Assembly: GCA_021029095.1 (NCBI GenBank)
Contig: JAJOHG010000117.1
Span: 22,202-86,201 of the forward strand
Direction of reading: 5' to 3'
DNA from: Phellopilus nigrolimitatus
Taxonomy: Eukaryota > Basidiomycota > Agaricomycetes > Hymenochaetales > Hymenochaetaceae
DNA length: 64,000 nt
The position numbers were made by a program, and so were the translations under genes. Every line of letters starts with the position of its first letter. Positions within the stretch are counted from its first letter, which is position 1. This document shows, in pieces, positions 44,484 through 56,758 of the stretch. The notes under the pieces were generated by a model that worked only from the letters and a program-made list of their open reading frames with translations, ran no database searches and was not told the DNA's origin.

Positions 44484-47400
44484 CTATCCCCTGCTCGACG
44501 TTTTCCTAAGTCTGGTACTCGCCCTCGTCCCCGAACCGAGTCCAGCTGTGGCATTCTGGCGCGAAATTGCTTTACGCGAAGATGTCCGCTGAGGGACAGA
44601 CTTGCCGCGTGTGACGGTACCGGCGTCATCACTTTTGGCCTTGCTTGCTAGACGCTCACTGTGCCTTTCAGGTGTCGCGCCTCGAACACGTTTCGACCGA
44701 CTTTGCCTAGGTTTTTTCCCAACGGGTTCACTGTGGGCCACAGCTCGGCCTCGCGATTGCTCGTTCTGAGGTAGTTCGGACGCCTCTGCAGCAATTTCTT
44801 CGGCCGGATCGTCGTACGTATCGTGAATTTTTCGCTTGCTGCAGGGCCCAGGTTCCGTAATCATCAGCTCCTGCTGAGGATGTTCGGATGGTCCTGCAAC
44901 ATTATTGTCCTTCGGATCACCGTGTACCCCGGTTCTTGCTCGTCTGTTGGAATGTGCCCGCTGCCCAATTGGTGCTCCAACTACAATTTGCTCGACTGTC
45001 ACAATTGTGGACGGTACCGTCGCTTCGTACATCTCGTAGTAGAGCTGCTTCTTATCTGAGATGTCGTGTTTTACCCTATCATTATCAGGAAGCTTCTCCC
45101 GGCAAGTGTCGATCCAAAGCTGCTTAAATGACTCCGGTGTCCATTTCCCCTCGAATTTGTCGGGTGTCGAAGTCGAAATGGGATAAAGGTAGCTGTAAGC
45201 AGTATTGATCCAGGATTGGACATGCGCATTGTTGAATATGAAGTCTCTGGTAAAGGTCCCCCTCACCATCTGACCAGTCTTCGCGTCGCCACCAACGAGG
45301 GCGCCGTAGTTTCCGATTTCGTACTGGTCAAAGAACCTATGCATCCTGTGACCAAGTAAATCCACTTCGTTATGCGGCAGCCATCGCACGCAGCAGTAAA
45401 GGACTACATAGAGCATCGACTCCATGTCATCCTTGATCGAATGGCGAAAATTGGCTCCAGCGTCAAGTGATTCCGCGGACATAAACGCCCAGGTCCCCTA
45501 AAAGTCGAATGTACCATATTAATATATCACATTTTCATTTTTATGCTTAGAGTTACTTACCGATCTGTTGTGATCACGCGCTTCTCCATTGCTGTCGGCG
45601 ACGGTGGACAACTCCCAATCGATAAGGATGCCTCTTCTGCGACCAGTTGCCGGATCTTTGACGAGAATGATGTTATTAGGGCTGACATCGCGGTGCAAGA
45701 TTTTACAAATTTCATGCACGTCAATTAAGGCTGAAAAAAGGCTGTTCAGACGCGATGGAAAGACGTGAGAACGGTGACTTACCTTCGAACGCATCGAGCG
45801 TGGCGTCAAACAGTTCACGAGTGCCTGTGAATTCTTGTAGCGGGTAGCCGACAGCTTTCATCAGCAGTCGATAGTGGGTGTGTTTTACAACTTTCACCAT
45901 ACGACCACCATTACACGCCCATGGAGAGTGTGCGAATTCATCGGTCCTTGTACATTGAGCTGAGCAGCACATGATTAGTTGACACCGTATCAAAATGGCA
46001 TATTTTGTGGCTCACGGTTCTTAATAAAGTCCTTAATAAAGTCCTGAGGTTGGTTGTTTGAATGATCAGCGTCGTCTTTGGTTTGTTCGCCCGAACGTCC
46101 GGCTTCATCTTCGGCTTGAATCACGGTGCTTCGATTTAGACCAGCAGTCCTAACCCCTCCTCCTTCGACTGTGCCGCTAGTCGCACCCTGACATGTATTT
46201 GCTGATTTACCAGGATCCACAATTTGACCATCTAGTTCCATCGCATCTGAATCTTTCACAGTCGTATCCTTCGCGACATCCTCTTCCATCATGACCGCCT
46301 CCTTTTCTGAGGCCTTCTTTGCAGCCAATTCTCTTTCACGAAACACCTCTTCGCGCACGCGTTCAATGTCGATCGGAACATCCCCATGGCAGAACAGATC
46401 AGATATATGCCTAGCGCCATTCACATTTAAACGCTCAAGAATTGTGCCCTCCTTTTCCCTACCTTTCACATCGATACGCCAGGTATCTTTGAGAAATGCC
46501 ATTTCGAGGGATCCGACCTTAACGGCCCAGTAACCGCGAGTTGAGCCGTTTGCCATAGACAAAGGCGACATGACAGGCCGCGATATGAGATAATGTTCAA
46601 TCATTGGTGAGTTGTGTTCGTCTTTGTTGACAACGTCCACTTTTACTACCTTCTTCTGCTGGTAGTGCTGTCCGACAGCCTCCTCGAGTTTGTCACCGTC
46701 GAGATCCAGTTGTAACGCAACATGGGCTGTAACAGTTGTTTTAAAATCTTGTTCGTCTTTTTCCGACGCGACCGAGACCGTCGGATCATAACCACGCTGC
46801 GCAGGATTGGCGAAACCAAACCTCCACAAGAAGTCGCAAAGCAGTTTGGGATTTTGTCGGTAATTAAAAGATCTGGTGACTACCGCGCCTGCCCGGTCCC
46901 ATCGTATGAAGCGAGCGTGGTGGCCATGGATCGAAACAGAGAAGTAGAACATCCGATGTTGCCTTGCGCATGCTTCCGTAGCATAGGATACGATTTGTCC
47001 GATGTCTTCCTCCGTCTTTTTTCGAATCTTTGAGCTCTCGTGTTGGACAAAGAAATTAGTTTCGGAACAGATACCTTCATCGTCTTTATAGAGAGGATCC
47101 ACAAATGGATCTCGCTCTTCATTTTTCTTGACTTCGATGAAAAGCTCCGCATAACCGAAGTGTGCGGGAATTCTCCGCTTCTTTCTATCCGAGGTGTAGG
47201 GGTTTTCCGTAAGCTCACGCTCGAGAACATCCAGTGCAGAACTATCATAAGCGCAGATGTCAGGCTTCAAAGCGCCAAGACCTGACAATTCGGATCGGGT
47301 TGAGGTATCTACAAAGTTAAGATAAGGACAGCGTTTCTTATAGTTGATGGCTGGTATCTATACAGAAAAGGATGAATGTGGAATTTGGCCGATTTAGTAA

Positions 47401-47773
47401 ACACGATACTCACTAGTTTCTCGTAGATGGCCTGCTCATCTTTTGGGACCATGGGCACACGATTGAAGGCTCCTTTGCAGCTAGGCATGGCACGAACGCC
47501 CTTACCTTTAGGAGCTGGAGGTAGGAGCTCGTCCAGAAATTCCTCGACTGGCATGGGCCCCACGCACCATCTCTTCATCTCCCTGGCGTATCGTATATTG
47601 CGACCTTTCGCATCCTTCGGGTCAAAGCTTCCTTCAGCACTATTCTCAGTTCTGGCAAGCGGTGTATTCTTGGCTGCAGACGGGACTGCGTTGGGGACGC
47701 GAGGTTTTGGAAGACTTCTAGGGTTTCTTAGTTCCTCAGCGGATGGAGGAACGCACTCGTCGGTATCATTCAT
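44484..47773 (-). CDS. FunK1 fungal-type protein kinase, gene G
   Basis: FunK1-family kinase, about 1020 aa. Exons on the minus strand: 47773-47414, 47357-46016, 45959-45783, 45730-45561, 45497-44484; all introns are GT-AG. The start is MNDTDECVPPS; frames further upstream open with GTG. The lysine motif is YWAVKVG, the catalytic loop LHRDVSPNNIIL, and LIDWE is present. The tail is basic like A/C/E but more diverged (RQSRSKRVRGATPERHSERL). Its N-terminal patch (DSSALDVLERELTENPYTSD to SSKIRKKTEED) is nearly the same as in gene A and unlike C and E. The 3' flank is interrupted by the copia element. Confidence 0.88.
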
Positions 47774-47883
47774 TGTGGACGGATGAGATTTAGACAGCAC
47801 TAAACTGCAAAATCAAGATATGGCAATGGAAATCAAGACAGAGTGTTAATTAGTTTAGTACGTGGCTGAAGGGTCAAGAACGT

Positions 47884-47903
47884 CACGTGCATAGTCACAC
47901 GTG
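47884..47903 (-). promoter_or_regulatory. Paired E-box in promoter of FunK1 gene G
   Basis: CACGTG hexamers start at 47884 and 47898, a 14 bp pitch instead of the usual 17. The outer copy reads CACGTGATCGTGT. The hAT-like element begins 28 bp further upstream, so anything beyond it is separated from the gene. Confidence 0.65.
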
Positions 47904-47930
47904 ATCGTGTTTCCTTTGCCTCTGTGGCTG

Positions 47931-48987
47931 TAGTGCTGCCGGAAGGTAAGGTGAAGGTGACCTTAAGGTGGATTTGTAAGCACCTTAATCACCTTAAGGT
48001 CACCTTAAGGTCACCTCACCTTAAGGTACCTTAAGGTCGCCGTCGCGCGCTACTACGCGGAGTTGTTTGTCATCAGACAGAATGGGGGGAGGCAATCCCT
48101 GCCAAAAGAGTGTGCATTTGTAGTTGATTACACTTCTACCAAAAACGGAAATTTTGCGACTCCTGAGTGAAAGACAAGTTACAGAACAATATTTTGAGCT
48201 CAATTCTCCACCGTTTTGCGTGATTTAAGCTGGAAAGTACTGGGGTGATATGGGGCTGGGAGTTCTTTGTTGTCGATTTTTCAATTTCTTCCTCAAAGTA
48301 TCAGAACTACCATGTGAGACCACTGTTCTGACACTTTGAGGAAGAAATTAAAAAATCGACAACAAAGAACTCCCAGCCGCATATCACCCGAGTACGTTCC
48401 AGCTTAAATCACGCAAAACGGTGGAGAATTGAGCTCAAAATATTGTTCTGCGCATTTGCATGTATGCATGGTCATGCCCTGCACGCGCTGAGGTCACGTG
48501 ACCGCCGAAAACGCGCTCACCTCCTGCTCTTTTCTTTGCTACAAATCTTTTTTCACAAAAAGACAAATGATTTAAAATATATATTGTATGTATAGCGTTA
48601 AAGAGTGGTTTTACGATTTTCTGGAAAAGAAAATCAGCACGGAGTGGCTGGAAAGTGTCAAGTTGGCCATCTGTAAACCTTTGCCACCGGATTTTCTTAA
48701 ATTGGCATGTGTCGATCATTTGTCAGATTACAAAGCGTACACACTTTTTCGCAGGCGTTGCCTCCCCCCAGACAGAACGTTCTTCTGTCATAGATCAGTC
48801 ACATGTTTTGGCGGGGAAATTTTGGCAGCAACCCGCGGTGTGACCTAGCAACCGCATTGGGAACGTAAGACCATCCACCTTAAGGTACCTTAAGCTGACC
48901 TTAAGGTACCTTAAGGTGCCCGATATGGTTAGTGCATAAGGTAAGGTGAAATCTACCTTAAGGTGGCCTCACCTTCCGGCAGCACTA
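47931..48987. mobile_element. hAT-like non-autonomous element with ACCTTAAGGT arrays
   Basis: Terminal inverted repeats TAGTGCTGCCGGAAGGT at both ends, flanked by CTGTGGCTG on both sides (47922-47930 and 48988-48996), consistent with an 8 bp hAT duplication plus one chance base. Both subterminal zones are packed with the palindrome ACCTTAAGGT (four complete copies on the left, four on the right, plus partial ones). No transposase frame is seen. The interior is itself partly inverted: 48090-48120 resembles the complement of 48735-48770. Confidence 0.82.
48182..48450. repeat. Nested long palindrome inside the hAT-like element
   Basis: Arms 48182-48307 and 48324-48450, about 126 bp each, are near-perfect inverted copies around a 16 bp loop. 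Transcribed, they would fold into a long hairpin. Confidence 0.9.
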
Positions 48988-49619
48988 CTGTGGCTGTCTT
49001 TTTATTTTATTTTTAATTCATTATTAAAAAAGAAAGAAATTAGTTTGTATAGTAGCAACAGCGTATATATAGAGTAATAGCGGTACCTAGTCTCATATAC
49101 TCATTATTCATTCAATAGTCCACGGATTGCGAACTTTTCAAATGATTAGAAGGATTGGCTGCAAACTGCAAACTGCAAACACGCAGTGTCTGATCGGCAC
49201 ATGAAAAATCCACTTCGAAATTTGGCGCTCCTCCCACAAGTCGAATTTCAAACAGGAGTGTGAATTTAAGAATGAAGACTCTTCAAAAAACAAAAAAGCG
49301 AAGGCTTTTTGAACATCAAAGGCGATGTGAACGTGTGTCTTTTGGGAAAAACCGTAAAGAGATAGTTGCGAGTCAATCAAAGAGCGCACAGAGGTGCATC
49401 TTCTAATCGACGGCTGACCTTCCGTAGAGCTACGATCATGTGTGATCGACTATCTACGAGCAGGCCATTAAGGTTATGTAGCAGCGGGTTCCTAACCTCC
49501 ATTTTTCCTTTCACTTCGGGGGAATCGGGGACGCGCAGCCATGATGTAGCGATCGGAAAAGACCACACCTAGTATGCACAGACGGAGATACAGCATATGC
49601 AACAATCTACATCAACTAT
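48988..49619. other. Gene-free spacer
   Basis: AT-rich near 49000-49080. I see no gene or repeat. It separates the transposon from the 3' end of allantoinase. Confidence 0.5.
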
Positions 49620-51276
49620 CTAGATAAGCTTTCCCAGTGGCTGAAGCCCTTCACCGTCGGTGCTCGCGTTCCATGACAGTCGCCCGCCAACAAATGTACT
49701 TTCCACTTTCCCATAAACCGTCAAGCCCTCATACGGTGAGAGCTTGTTCTTGAAGTAGAGGTTGTCCTTGGTAATCTGAAGAAAGTCGTCATCTATCTTC
49801 CACGATTTAACAAACTGCCTGGTTACCTTGACTTCCGCCTCTGGGTCCCAGATAATCAAGTCTGCGTCCCACCCGGCCTTGATAGCGCCCTTTCTGTCGT
49901 CGAGTGACGCGTGCCGGGCGGTCAGTTCGCTCGTCCATCTCACGATGTCCGCGATGGTTACGCCGCGCTTCCTGCCTTCTGTCCACAGCAGGCTCAGCCC
50001 GAGCCCGAGCGTGCTGATCCCGCCCCACGCCTTCATTACGTCTCCGTCCTGCAGGCGCTTGAGCTCCGCGACGCACGGGCTGTGGTCCGACACGACGCAG
50101 TCGATCGTGCCGTCCTGCAGCGCGGCCCACAGGGCATCCCGGTTCGCCGCGTCGCGGATCGGCGGGCAGCACTTGAATTGTGGCTGCGCGTCGGGAATCG
50201 CGGACGACGCGAGCACGAGGTAGTGGAAGCATGTCTCCACTGTCAACTGCAGGCCAGCTGCCTTCGCGGCGCGGATTGCGGGGAGTGCGGAGGCCGCAGA
50301 GAGGTGCACGATGTGGCACCGCAGGGAGGGGTACTTCTTCATGAGTCCAATTACCATGTCAATTGCGTCTGATTCGAGCTCCTGAGGACGAGAGTCGAGG
50401 AAGGTGCTGTATAATTTCGGGTCAGCACCTAGTTTTGCTTTAGCATGCGCGTGTTCTGATTCAAGCTCAGCGTGGAAGAGCAGAACTGATGGTGTATCCT
50501 GAAACTCGATTCAAGATCTGTTAACTGTTTTTACAGGAAAAAGAGCTTGCCCTGAGCTCTTGCATTGCTTTCTCGACATCGTCCTTTGTTACACAAGGAA
50601 ACTCCTAAAACTCTTGGTTAGCATTCATCCTCCCGACTTTTTAAAAATATTATTTTACCTCGACTCCACTTTCAATTAGGAAGCTCTTAAAGCCTTTAAC
50701 TCCATCTTCGCTCATCGATTTGAGTTCGTACTGAAACCTGCCGCCATTAAGGAAAATTTCATGCTTAGGAAGACGTGATATACTAGCCTCATTTCCTGGT
50801 ATCAAGCCGCCCCAGAACGCCACATCTGTCCAGCACTGGCCTTGAGCAGCCTTGCGCTTTGTGCCCAGGTTTTCTTTTGTCGTTGTAGGTGGGATGGAGT
50901 TGAGGGGCATGTCGACAACCGTAGTTACACCTCCTGCTGCGGCTGCTCGGGTGCCCGTCCAGAACCCCTCCCAGTCAGTACGACCAGGCTCATTGAGGTG
51001 AACATGAGCGCTAATCAGAGCAATCAATGATGATTACTTCTCGAGACTTTTAAAGATGTTTACGAACTCGACAAGTCCGGGCAAAATCCACCTATCGCCG
51101 GCATCGACCCAATCATCGTCTGCAATCTCTGGAAAGTCTGCTCGGGTAGATCGAGTTTCTTTCACTTCAAGGATTTTTCCTGTCGATTTTTCGACGATAA
51201 GAGTCGCCGGTACAAGCTTCTGTGAGCCAGTCAGGAGAACATTATCCGAGGTGAAAATGAGGACACCTGACGACAT
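49620..51276 (-). CDS. DAL1: Allantoinase
   Basis: Hydrolyses allantoin to allantoate in purine-nitrogen catabolism; amidohydrolase with a binuclear metal site; about 497 aa. Exons on the minus strand: 51276-51068, 51010-50659, 50604-50551, 50498-49620. Joining exons 1 and 2 recreates the metal motif [25 protein letters not shown], the carboxylated-lysine region, [17 protein letters not shown] and VVSDHSPC follow. Intron 3 has a GC donor (GCAAGC), because a GT choice would add a stop. Residues [19 protein letters not shown] in exon 2 are an insert relative to the usual PGN-ELK junction; they could be an unspliced 57 nt stretch. A related 3' fragment lies at 33960-34130. Confidence 0.9.
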
Positions 51277-51514
51277 CGTGAGCGCTCAAAAATATGTAGA
51301 TCTGCAATGATCGACGCCACGAGTCTTTTCTTATGTACACTAACGCCACCACGTGATCCCCTACCTCCAGATGGAAGTGCTCTAGGGAAAAAGTCCTCAA
51401 ATGACAGTTTGCGAAGGTAGCAGAGTCACGAAAATAATTCTTAGAGTATGCTGCGTCTAGAGGTCTAGTGCCAACTACTGTTCCAAAGTACATCCGAGAC
51501 TATGGAATACATCC

Positions 51515-52890
51515 TCACGACTGCGCAGCAAATGCCCGGCCCTTTTCGATGTTCTTCTTGAGCTCAGGGAGGGCAGCATCGAGGAGTTTCTGCTCCCCGG
51601 CCGTAACGGGGCCGACGGGGTGGATCTTCTCAACGCCGTCTTTCTGTAAAGATAAAAAGTACAACACAAAACAGTCAGATCCTGTGACTTATATACGAGA
51701 TAGTACAAAACGTACGCCGAGTTCAACGTTGGACGCGAAGAAGTCAACACCCTTGTCCTTGTAAAGGTCGCTCTTAACGAACGTGGGGGTGATGACACCC
51801 TTCTCGCCATTGAGGCCGCGGAGGAGCGCATTGGTGAACTTGGCACCGGCGTAGGCCATCGAAAGCGTCGCGGAGCCCGCACCGTCCTTCGCCTTCACGA
51901 CCTCGTCACCGCCGAACTGAATGCGGTGAACGAGCGCGTCGTACTTCTCGCCAGTGAGTGCCTTTCCGTAGCTGTTCTGGCTGAGTAACGGCACAATCGT
52001 CACACCGGAGTGTCCGCCAACAACGGTGATTGGCGCATCTGCGGGCGCAACGCTCGCAGCACCAGAGACGAAACGCGCGGAGCGGACGACGTCGAGCGTG
52101 GTCACACCGAAGAGGTGGCGCGGGTTAAAGACGCCAGCCTTCTCAAGAACAGACGCGACAATGGGGACGGTAGAGTTGACGGGGTTCGAGATGACGAGGA
52201 CGTGTGCGTCAGGAGAAACACGAGCGACGGCTGCAGCAAGGTCGCGGACGATCGAAGCGTTCGTCTGCATGCGGCGTCACGTGTTAGTAAAGAACGCTTA
52301 GTGTGAAAGTACGGGAAAGAACGGAACGAGCGTGCCCGCTGCGCGTGAGCGTTCATGGAGAAGAACTTACGTTGAAGAGGTCGTCACGGGACATCTGAAG
52401 AGCAATAACAAGAGATTAGAATGCATAAGTATATTTAAGAAAATGCGGGTGGAGGCTTACACCGGGCTGCAACGTGATAAATCAGTAAGGACGAGCGTAC
52501 AGTGCAAAGCAACTTACCTTGCGCGGGACACCTGCGGGAATAACAACGACTTTGACGCCTTCCAGCGCTTCGTCGAGCTTATCAGCGGCATAGCCCTTGA
52601 CCTAACCATTTCCATGTTGTAAGCGAAATTTATCCGTGCCTATAAATCTATGCTCCACGCACCTCACCAGGAGTGTCGACGTGGCTGACGTCGGCGGCAA
52701 CACCAGGTGCCAGACGGATATCGTACAGGCTCAGCGACGACACGAGCGGGTCGAGCTTGAGCAGAAGAGAAAGCGGTTGCCCAATGCCTCCGCTGGCACC
52801 AAGAACAGCGACCTTCGTATGGCGCGACGCCGACGTGGAGAAGAGGCGGGCATTGCTGTTGAGCGCGCGGGCGGCCTGGCGGGCAAACAT
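51515..52890 (-). CDS. MDH1: Mitochondrial malate dehydrogenase
   Basis: NAD-dependent malate/oxaloacetate interconversion in the TCA cycle; 339 aa including a presequence rich in Arg, Ala and Ser ([20 protein letters not shown]), so mitochondrial matrix. Exons on the minus strand: 52890-52663, 52601-52518, 52466-52461, 52394-52371, 52264-51716, 51643-51515. The third exon is only six bases (CCCGGT) and supplies the Pro-Gly of the conserved [13 protein letters not shown] loop. Motifs: [17 protein letters not shown] (NAD), [26 protein letters not shown], and the catalytic histidine in [13 protein letters not shown]. It follows allantoinase in the same orientation with about 240 bp between them. 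Confidence 0.95.
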
Positions 52891-54048
52891 AATAAACAGA
52901 GGGTCGTCTTCGTCGTCAAGAACGTTGAGGACGGGTTTAAGTGCGTTTGGACGTGTCCACCGGGTTTTAAACGGATTTTCTGTCGACGTAACAAAACTCC
53001 CACGGCTGCTAGTCGGGCCATGTCGGACTTTGAAGTCTTCCTCAAGTCATAACCATCCTTTGATGCGTCGGACGCCACCTCATCTCCCAACCACCACCAT
53101 CGTCTGCATTCACATTCACGCTGACTGGAGCATATTCTGACGACGGACACGAAAAAGTCCGTCTTTTGCGATACAACGGCTTACCACTTCGAATATAACG
53201 TGTTTTCCGCGCAATCCGACGCAATGCACGCGAGCCTCATGCTAGCTCCAAAAGTCCAATCAATCAGCGGCCATGCATCTTGTTCTTAGGATGCCTCGAA
53301 ATGCGAAACTAAGAGCGACAAAGTTACGTTCAAGCCGTGCAATGACATACAATTTTTCAGAACGTCTGAGAAAAGAAGAAATACAATTTTTTGAGCAAGA
53401 GACGGACCATCGTTCATAAAGTATGCCAGGGCATGCATCCCGATCTCTCAGAAAAAAAAAATTTCAACATGGCTCACCAGAGAAAGTGAGAGACTATGTG
53501 GCTGGTGTGGACTTGTAGAGTTCGGGCTTGGTATACCATACATGGCAGATCCGGCACAGAAGGCACTCGTCTTATCCTCTTCTGCATTCTCATTAGCCGA
53601 TGGACGTACCACGAGATCGTTATTTGTTAGTTTCATACAGACTGCCAAACGAAGGATACGCTCAGCTGGATTTTTCATCAAGTTGTTCTCGAAGATATCC
53701 AGCGTCCAACTCGTAATCTTGAACTGTGTAGAGTCTGCCGACTTCGTTCGAAAGCTAGACAGTTCTACTATGTAGTATCCAACTCTCTGATGCAGAGGAA
53801 CCTTCCGAGACAATTTCAAAGGATCGCACAGCACATTTACCGGGTCCTATGATGTTCTGCATTATACACCAGATCGCATTTGAGCTGCTCGAAGTTCTGG
53901 GTTTTCAGACTAATTGAAGTCAAAACGGCTCTTAGTTATTTATTTGAAATAAGAAAGATAAAATTTAGACGAGATCTTGACATGATGGCATCACTACAAA
54001 TAACGCGCAAAAACTGAATTGTTCAGAAGTTCAGAAGCTGTATTCACA
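52891..54048. other. Gene-free spacer upstream of MDH1
   Basis: The part next to 52890 should be the MDH1 promoter. Frames at 52731-53150 and 53448-53834 (minus) have no recognisable domain. I see no repeat. Confidence 0.4.
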
Positions 54049-56646
54049 TTACATTTGCCCTCTCCTCATCAGATTCCTTCTGACTCGTCTACGTTCTGCA
54101 CCAACGGCCTCACTTTTACTCCACTGCAGGTACGGCACGCCATCTATCTCGTGGCTTCGTGCACCATCGCGTTCCAGCTCCCTGTAGTCCAACATTCCCC
54201 ATATCGGCAGCTCGACCTCACCCTTGACAAAGAAACGGGCCGCAGACGATGCTATCAAGGTCGGCGGGAGAGGCGTGAGGACGTGCAGCACGTCGTTTTC
54301 GGTACCTGTGCCTGCCTTAAGATCGGAAATGAGTGAGGGCGAGACGCCCCGCACGAGAGCCAGACCAATGCAATTCGAGGTGGCGGGATCTGGAGGGTCT
54401 GCACCCTGAGAATATGGCAATCGATCTCTAGTTTGCGATGGCGAGACGTCTACGGAGCCGGGTAGACACGATACAAGCGCGACGAGAGCACCGTTAAGAA
54501 CTCGTCCGACTTCAGACGGAACGACATCCTCTGACCCAGCGCCCACTAGGACCACACTGTCAAGTGCAGTGCCTGGCGAGACAGAGTATGGAGTGTGTGC
54601 TATCAGTGGAAGCCTACAGTCCCACGTACAGAGCGGAGCGGGGTTAGTAGTGAAGGAAGCGTCGGAAACGGATGGTTGGATGGCGGTCGGCAAGAGATAA
54701 TACTGGGCTGGAGAGGGGATAGAGTGGAAATAAGACATAAGCGAGATCGTGCGCCAGTCAGCAGCGGTGTAACGCGCAGACTGTATCCCGCTGGGAATGG
54801 GCTCCACTTCGATTACTTGTGGTCCAGATCCTGATCCATCCATCGCTCGTAAGGGCGACTTTGCCACGTCCATCATAGCCCCGAAATCCCCGCTCATATT
54901 CTGCATGGAGAAAATGTGGGTCGGCTCGACAGCCTCCTCGATCTGCTTCGCGAAGTCCGTGCCAAGGCCCTTCGTCCACCCCATCGTGTTGACTACTAGC
55001 GGGATAACGTCGTCAGTCCTGAAGTCATCGGCATCTGCCACTTCATCCTCAGGCGCAGGATACTGAAGGTCAATTTTGTACGTTTGTATGAGAGACTGGA
55101 TAGAAGAGACGTAATGCGAGGGCGAGTTTCGAGGAGAAGTCGAGCCAATGAAGTGGGAGGCATAAGGGAGTAGAGGGTGTGTGAATGGAGGTCCTGGGTA
55201 TCAGGTCATTAAAATTTAAGACAAATGGTTTAGCACGCTGCTTACCGAACATTGGCCTGTCGACGACGTTCAAAGAAACCAGTGCAGGCGGCGCGAATTC
55301 GGTCTGACCCAAATCACATTCCAGGAATGCAACACGACGATGTTGATTCAAGAGTCTGTTCATAACAGTACGAGCCAACGTGCTTTTTCCGGTACGCTTC
55401 TGACCACGGACGAGTACGACCACCGACTGAGGACTAAGAGTTTCATCCCCGATTCCTCCCTCCGAGGGCGTTTTAGGCAAAGAAGCAAATGCGTTCTGCC
55501 ACGAAACTGGTACCTGGAAAGGCTGCATTGCGCGGTTCAAAGCAGAGACCTAAGGAGATGCACTGAGTGTTAAGTGTGAGGTCAGAGGTTATGGATAATC
55601 ACATTTCTTGCGCTGCGAAGTCTGAAGACATTCTCGCCGGACGCTTCGCCTTCGAATACACCTTCAAATGTTTTACACACCCTTCCCAATCCGTCGATAC
55701 CGGTCAAGTTGTCTTCGAGGAATATGATGGTACAATCTGGGCCGATGACACGACTTATCCTCTCAGGTATGTTGGTTACTGTGCTTAGTGCGGAAGACGC
55801 CGGGTCGTTGAAGGCAACAGCTTCTATGATAGGAATGGGGGAGCATTTTGGAGCAAATATCGAATGGGTGACAGATGAAGATGCGGGTAGGTTAGAGCCC
55901 ATGAGAGAGACGGAGCCTCGAAGGATCGTCAGATTGTAAACACCCAGAAGGGCGAGTGTTTCACTCTCTTGAAGGGCGACTAACGTCCCACAGCGTCCGG
56001 CTAAAAAATCAGGATCACTCTCCTCAACATAGAAGATATTTTTATGGGGCTGAGGAGAGAATGAGAATGTATGGATACGCTGATACCCGGCATCTTGCTG
56101 TTTGGGGGGATAAGACGAGGTTGCTGCTACCCCTTCTTCAGCCGAAAACGAAGAGGAACCAGGCCCAAGCTCTAGCTCTTCGTCAGACGAGTCGAGAGGA
56201 GGCTGACTTGGCGACCACGCCCTTTTCGTATCGTGCGGACGTCGTGCGAGACCGTCATCTTCAGCTTCACCGTCGTCGCCTATAATCCGTACCTCTCCCT
56301 CGTCGCTATCGCTTTCTGAGCTCGTAAAGCCGGCACTCTCGTCCTTTGAGTTGTTGAAAGTGTCTCCAGCAACATTGTCGGGTTTGGATTCATAATAGCG
56401 GGTTTGTAGAGCCTCAATTTTGTGAGCCTTCGTGCGCCTTTTTTTGCGTCCAGTCTGGGCATCTGAGCTTGCAGGCGGCTTGCGTTTCGTTTTATGTGTT
56501 TGTAGAACAGTCTCAAGACGCTCAGAATCCGAGCCAGAATCATCTGCAGCTATTTGAGCATTTAAAAATACAGCTTGAGGCGTCTGAGATTGAGCATCAA
56601 GTTTCGCAGCTTGGGCTGCCTTTCGAGCAGCGACGGCACTGAGCAT
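54049..56646 (-). CDS. GRC3: Polynucleotide 5'-hydroxyl-kinase Grc3 (NOL9 family)
   Basis: RNA kinase acting in the nucleolus on pre-rRNA ITS2 processing with the nuclease Las1, and in Pol I termination in yeast; 830 aa. Exons on the minus strand: 56646-55603, 55549-55246, 55193-54049. The N-terminal about 220 residues are charged and low in complexity (KTKRKPPASSDAQTGRKKRR is a likely nuclear signal). The Walker A loop is GQKRTGKST (about 397-405), followed by FLECDLGQTEF. Downstream are PPFTHPLLPYASHFIG, VVNTMGWTKGLG and a C-terminal region with CIGLALVRGVSP, all typical of the Clp1/Grc3 family. The start is the ATG at 56646 (MLSAVAARKAAQAAKLDAQ); the longer upstream frame runs into the divergent TSR2 gene. 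Confidence 0.9.
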
Positions 56647-56758
56647 ACCACGAGCATATAGCCAATTTTGATTTTCGGTGCAATTTTCTCGGACACAAAC
56701 ACCGATCACAACCTCAACCACAACCACAACTTTGACTATAACGGCGAGGATAAAACCA
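56647..56758. promoter_or_regulatory. Shared divergent promoter of GRC3 and TSR2
   Basis: The two start codons lie 112 bp apart on opposite strands, so both promoters must fit here or overlap the coding ends. The interval is AT-rich with CAACCTCAACCACAACCACA-type tracts. No TATA box is obvious. Confidence 0.7.

Noticed and set aside
53448..53834. 128-codon frame upstream of MDH1
   Set aside because: No similarity, low complexity at its C-terminus, and no paired copy; insufficient to call a gene.
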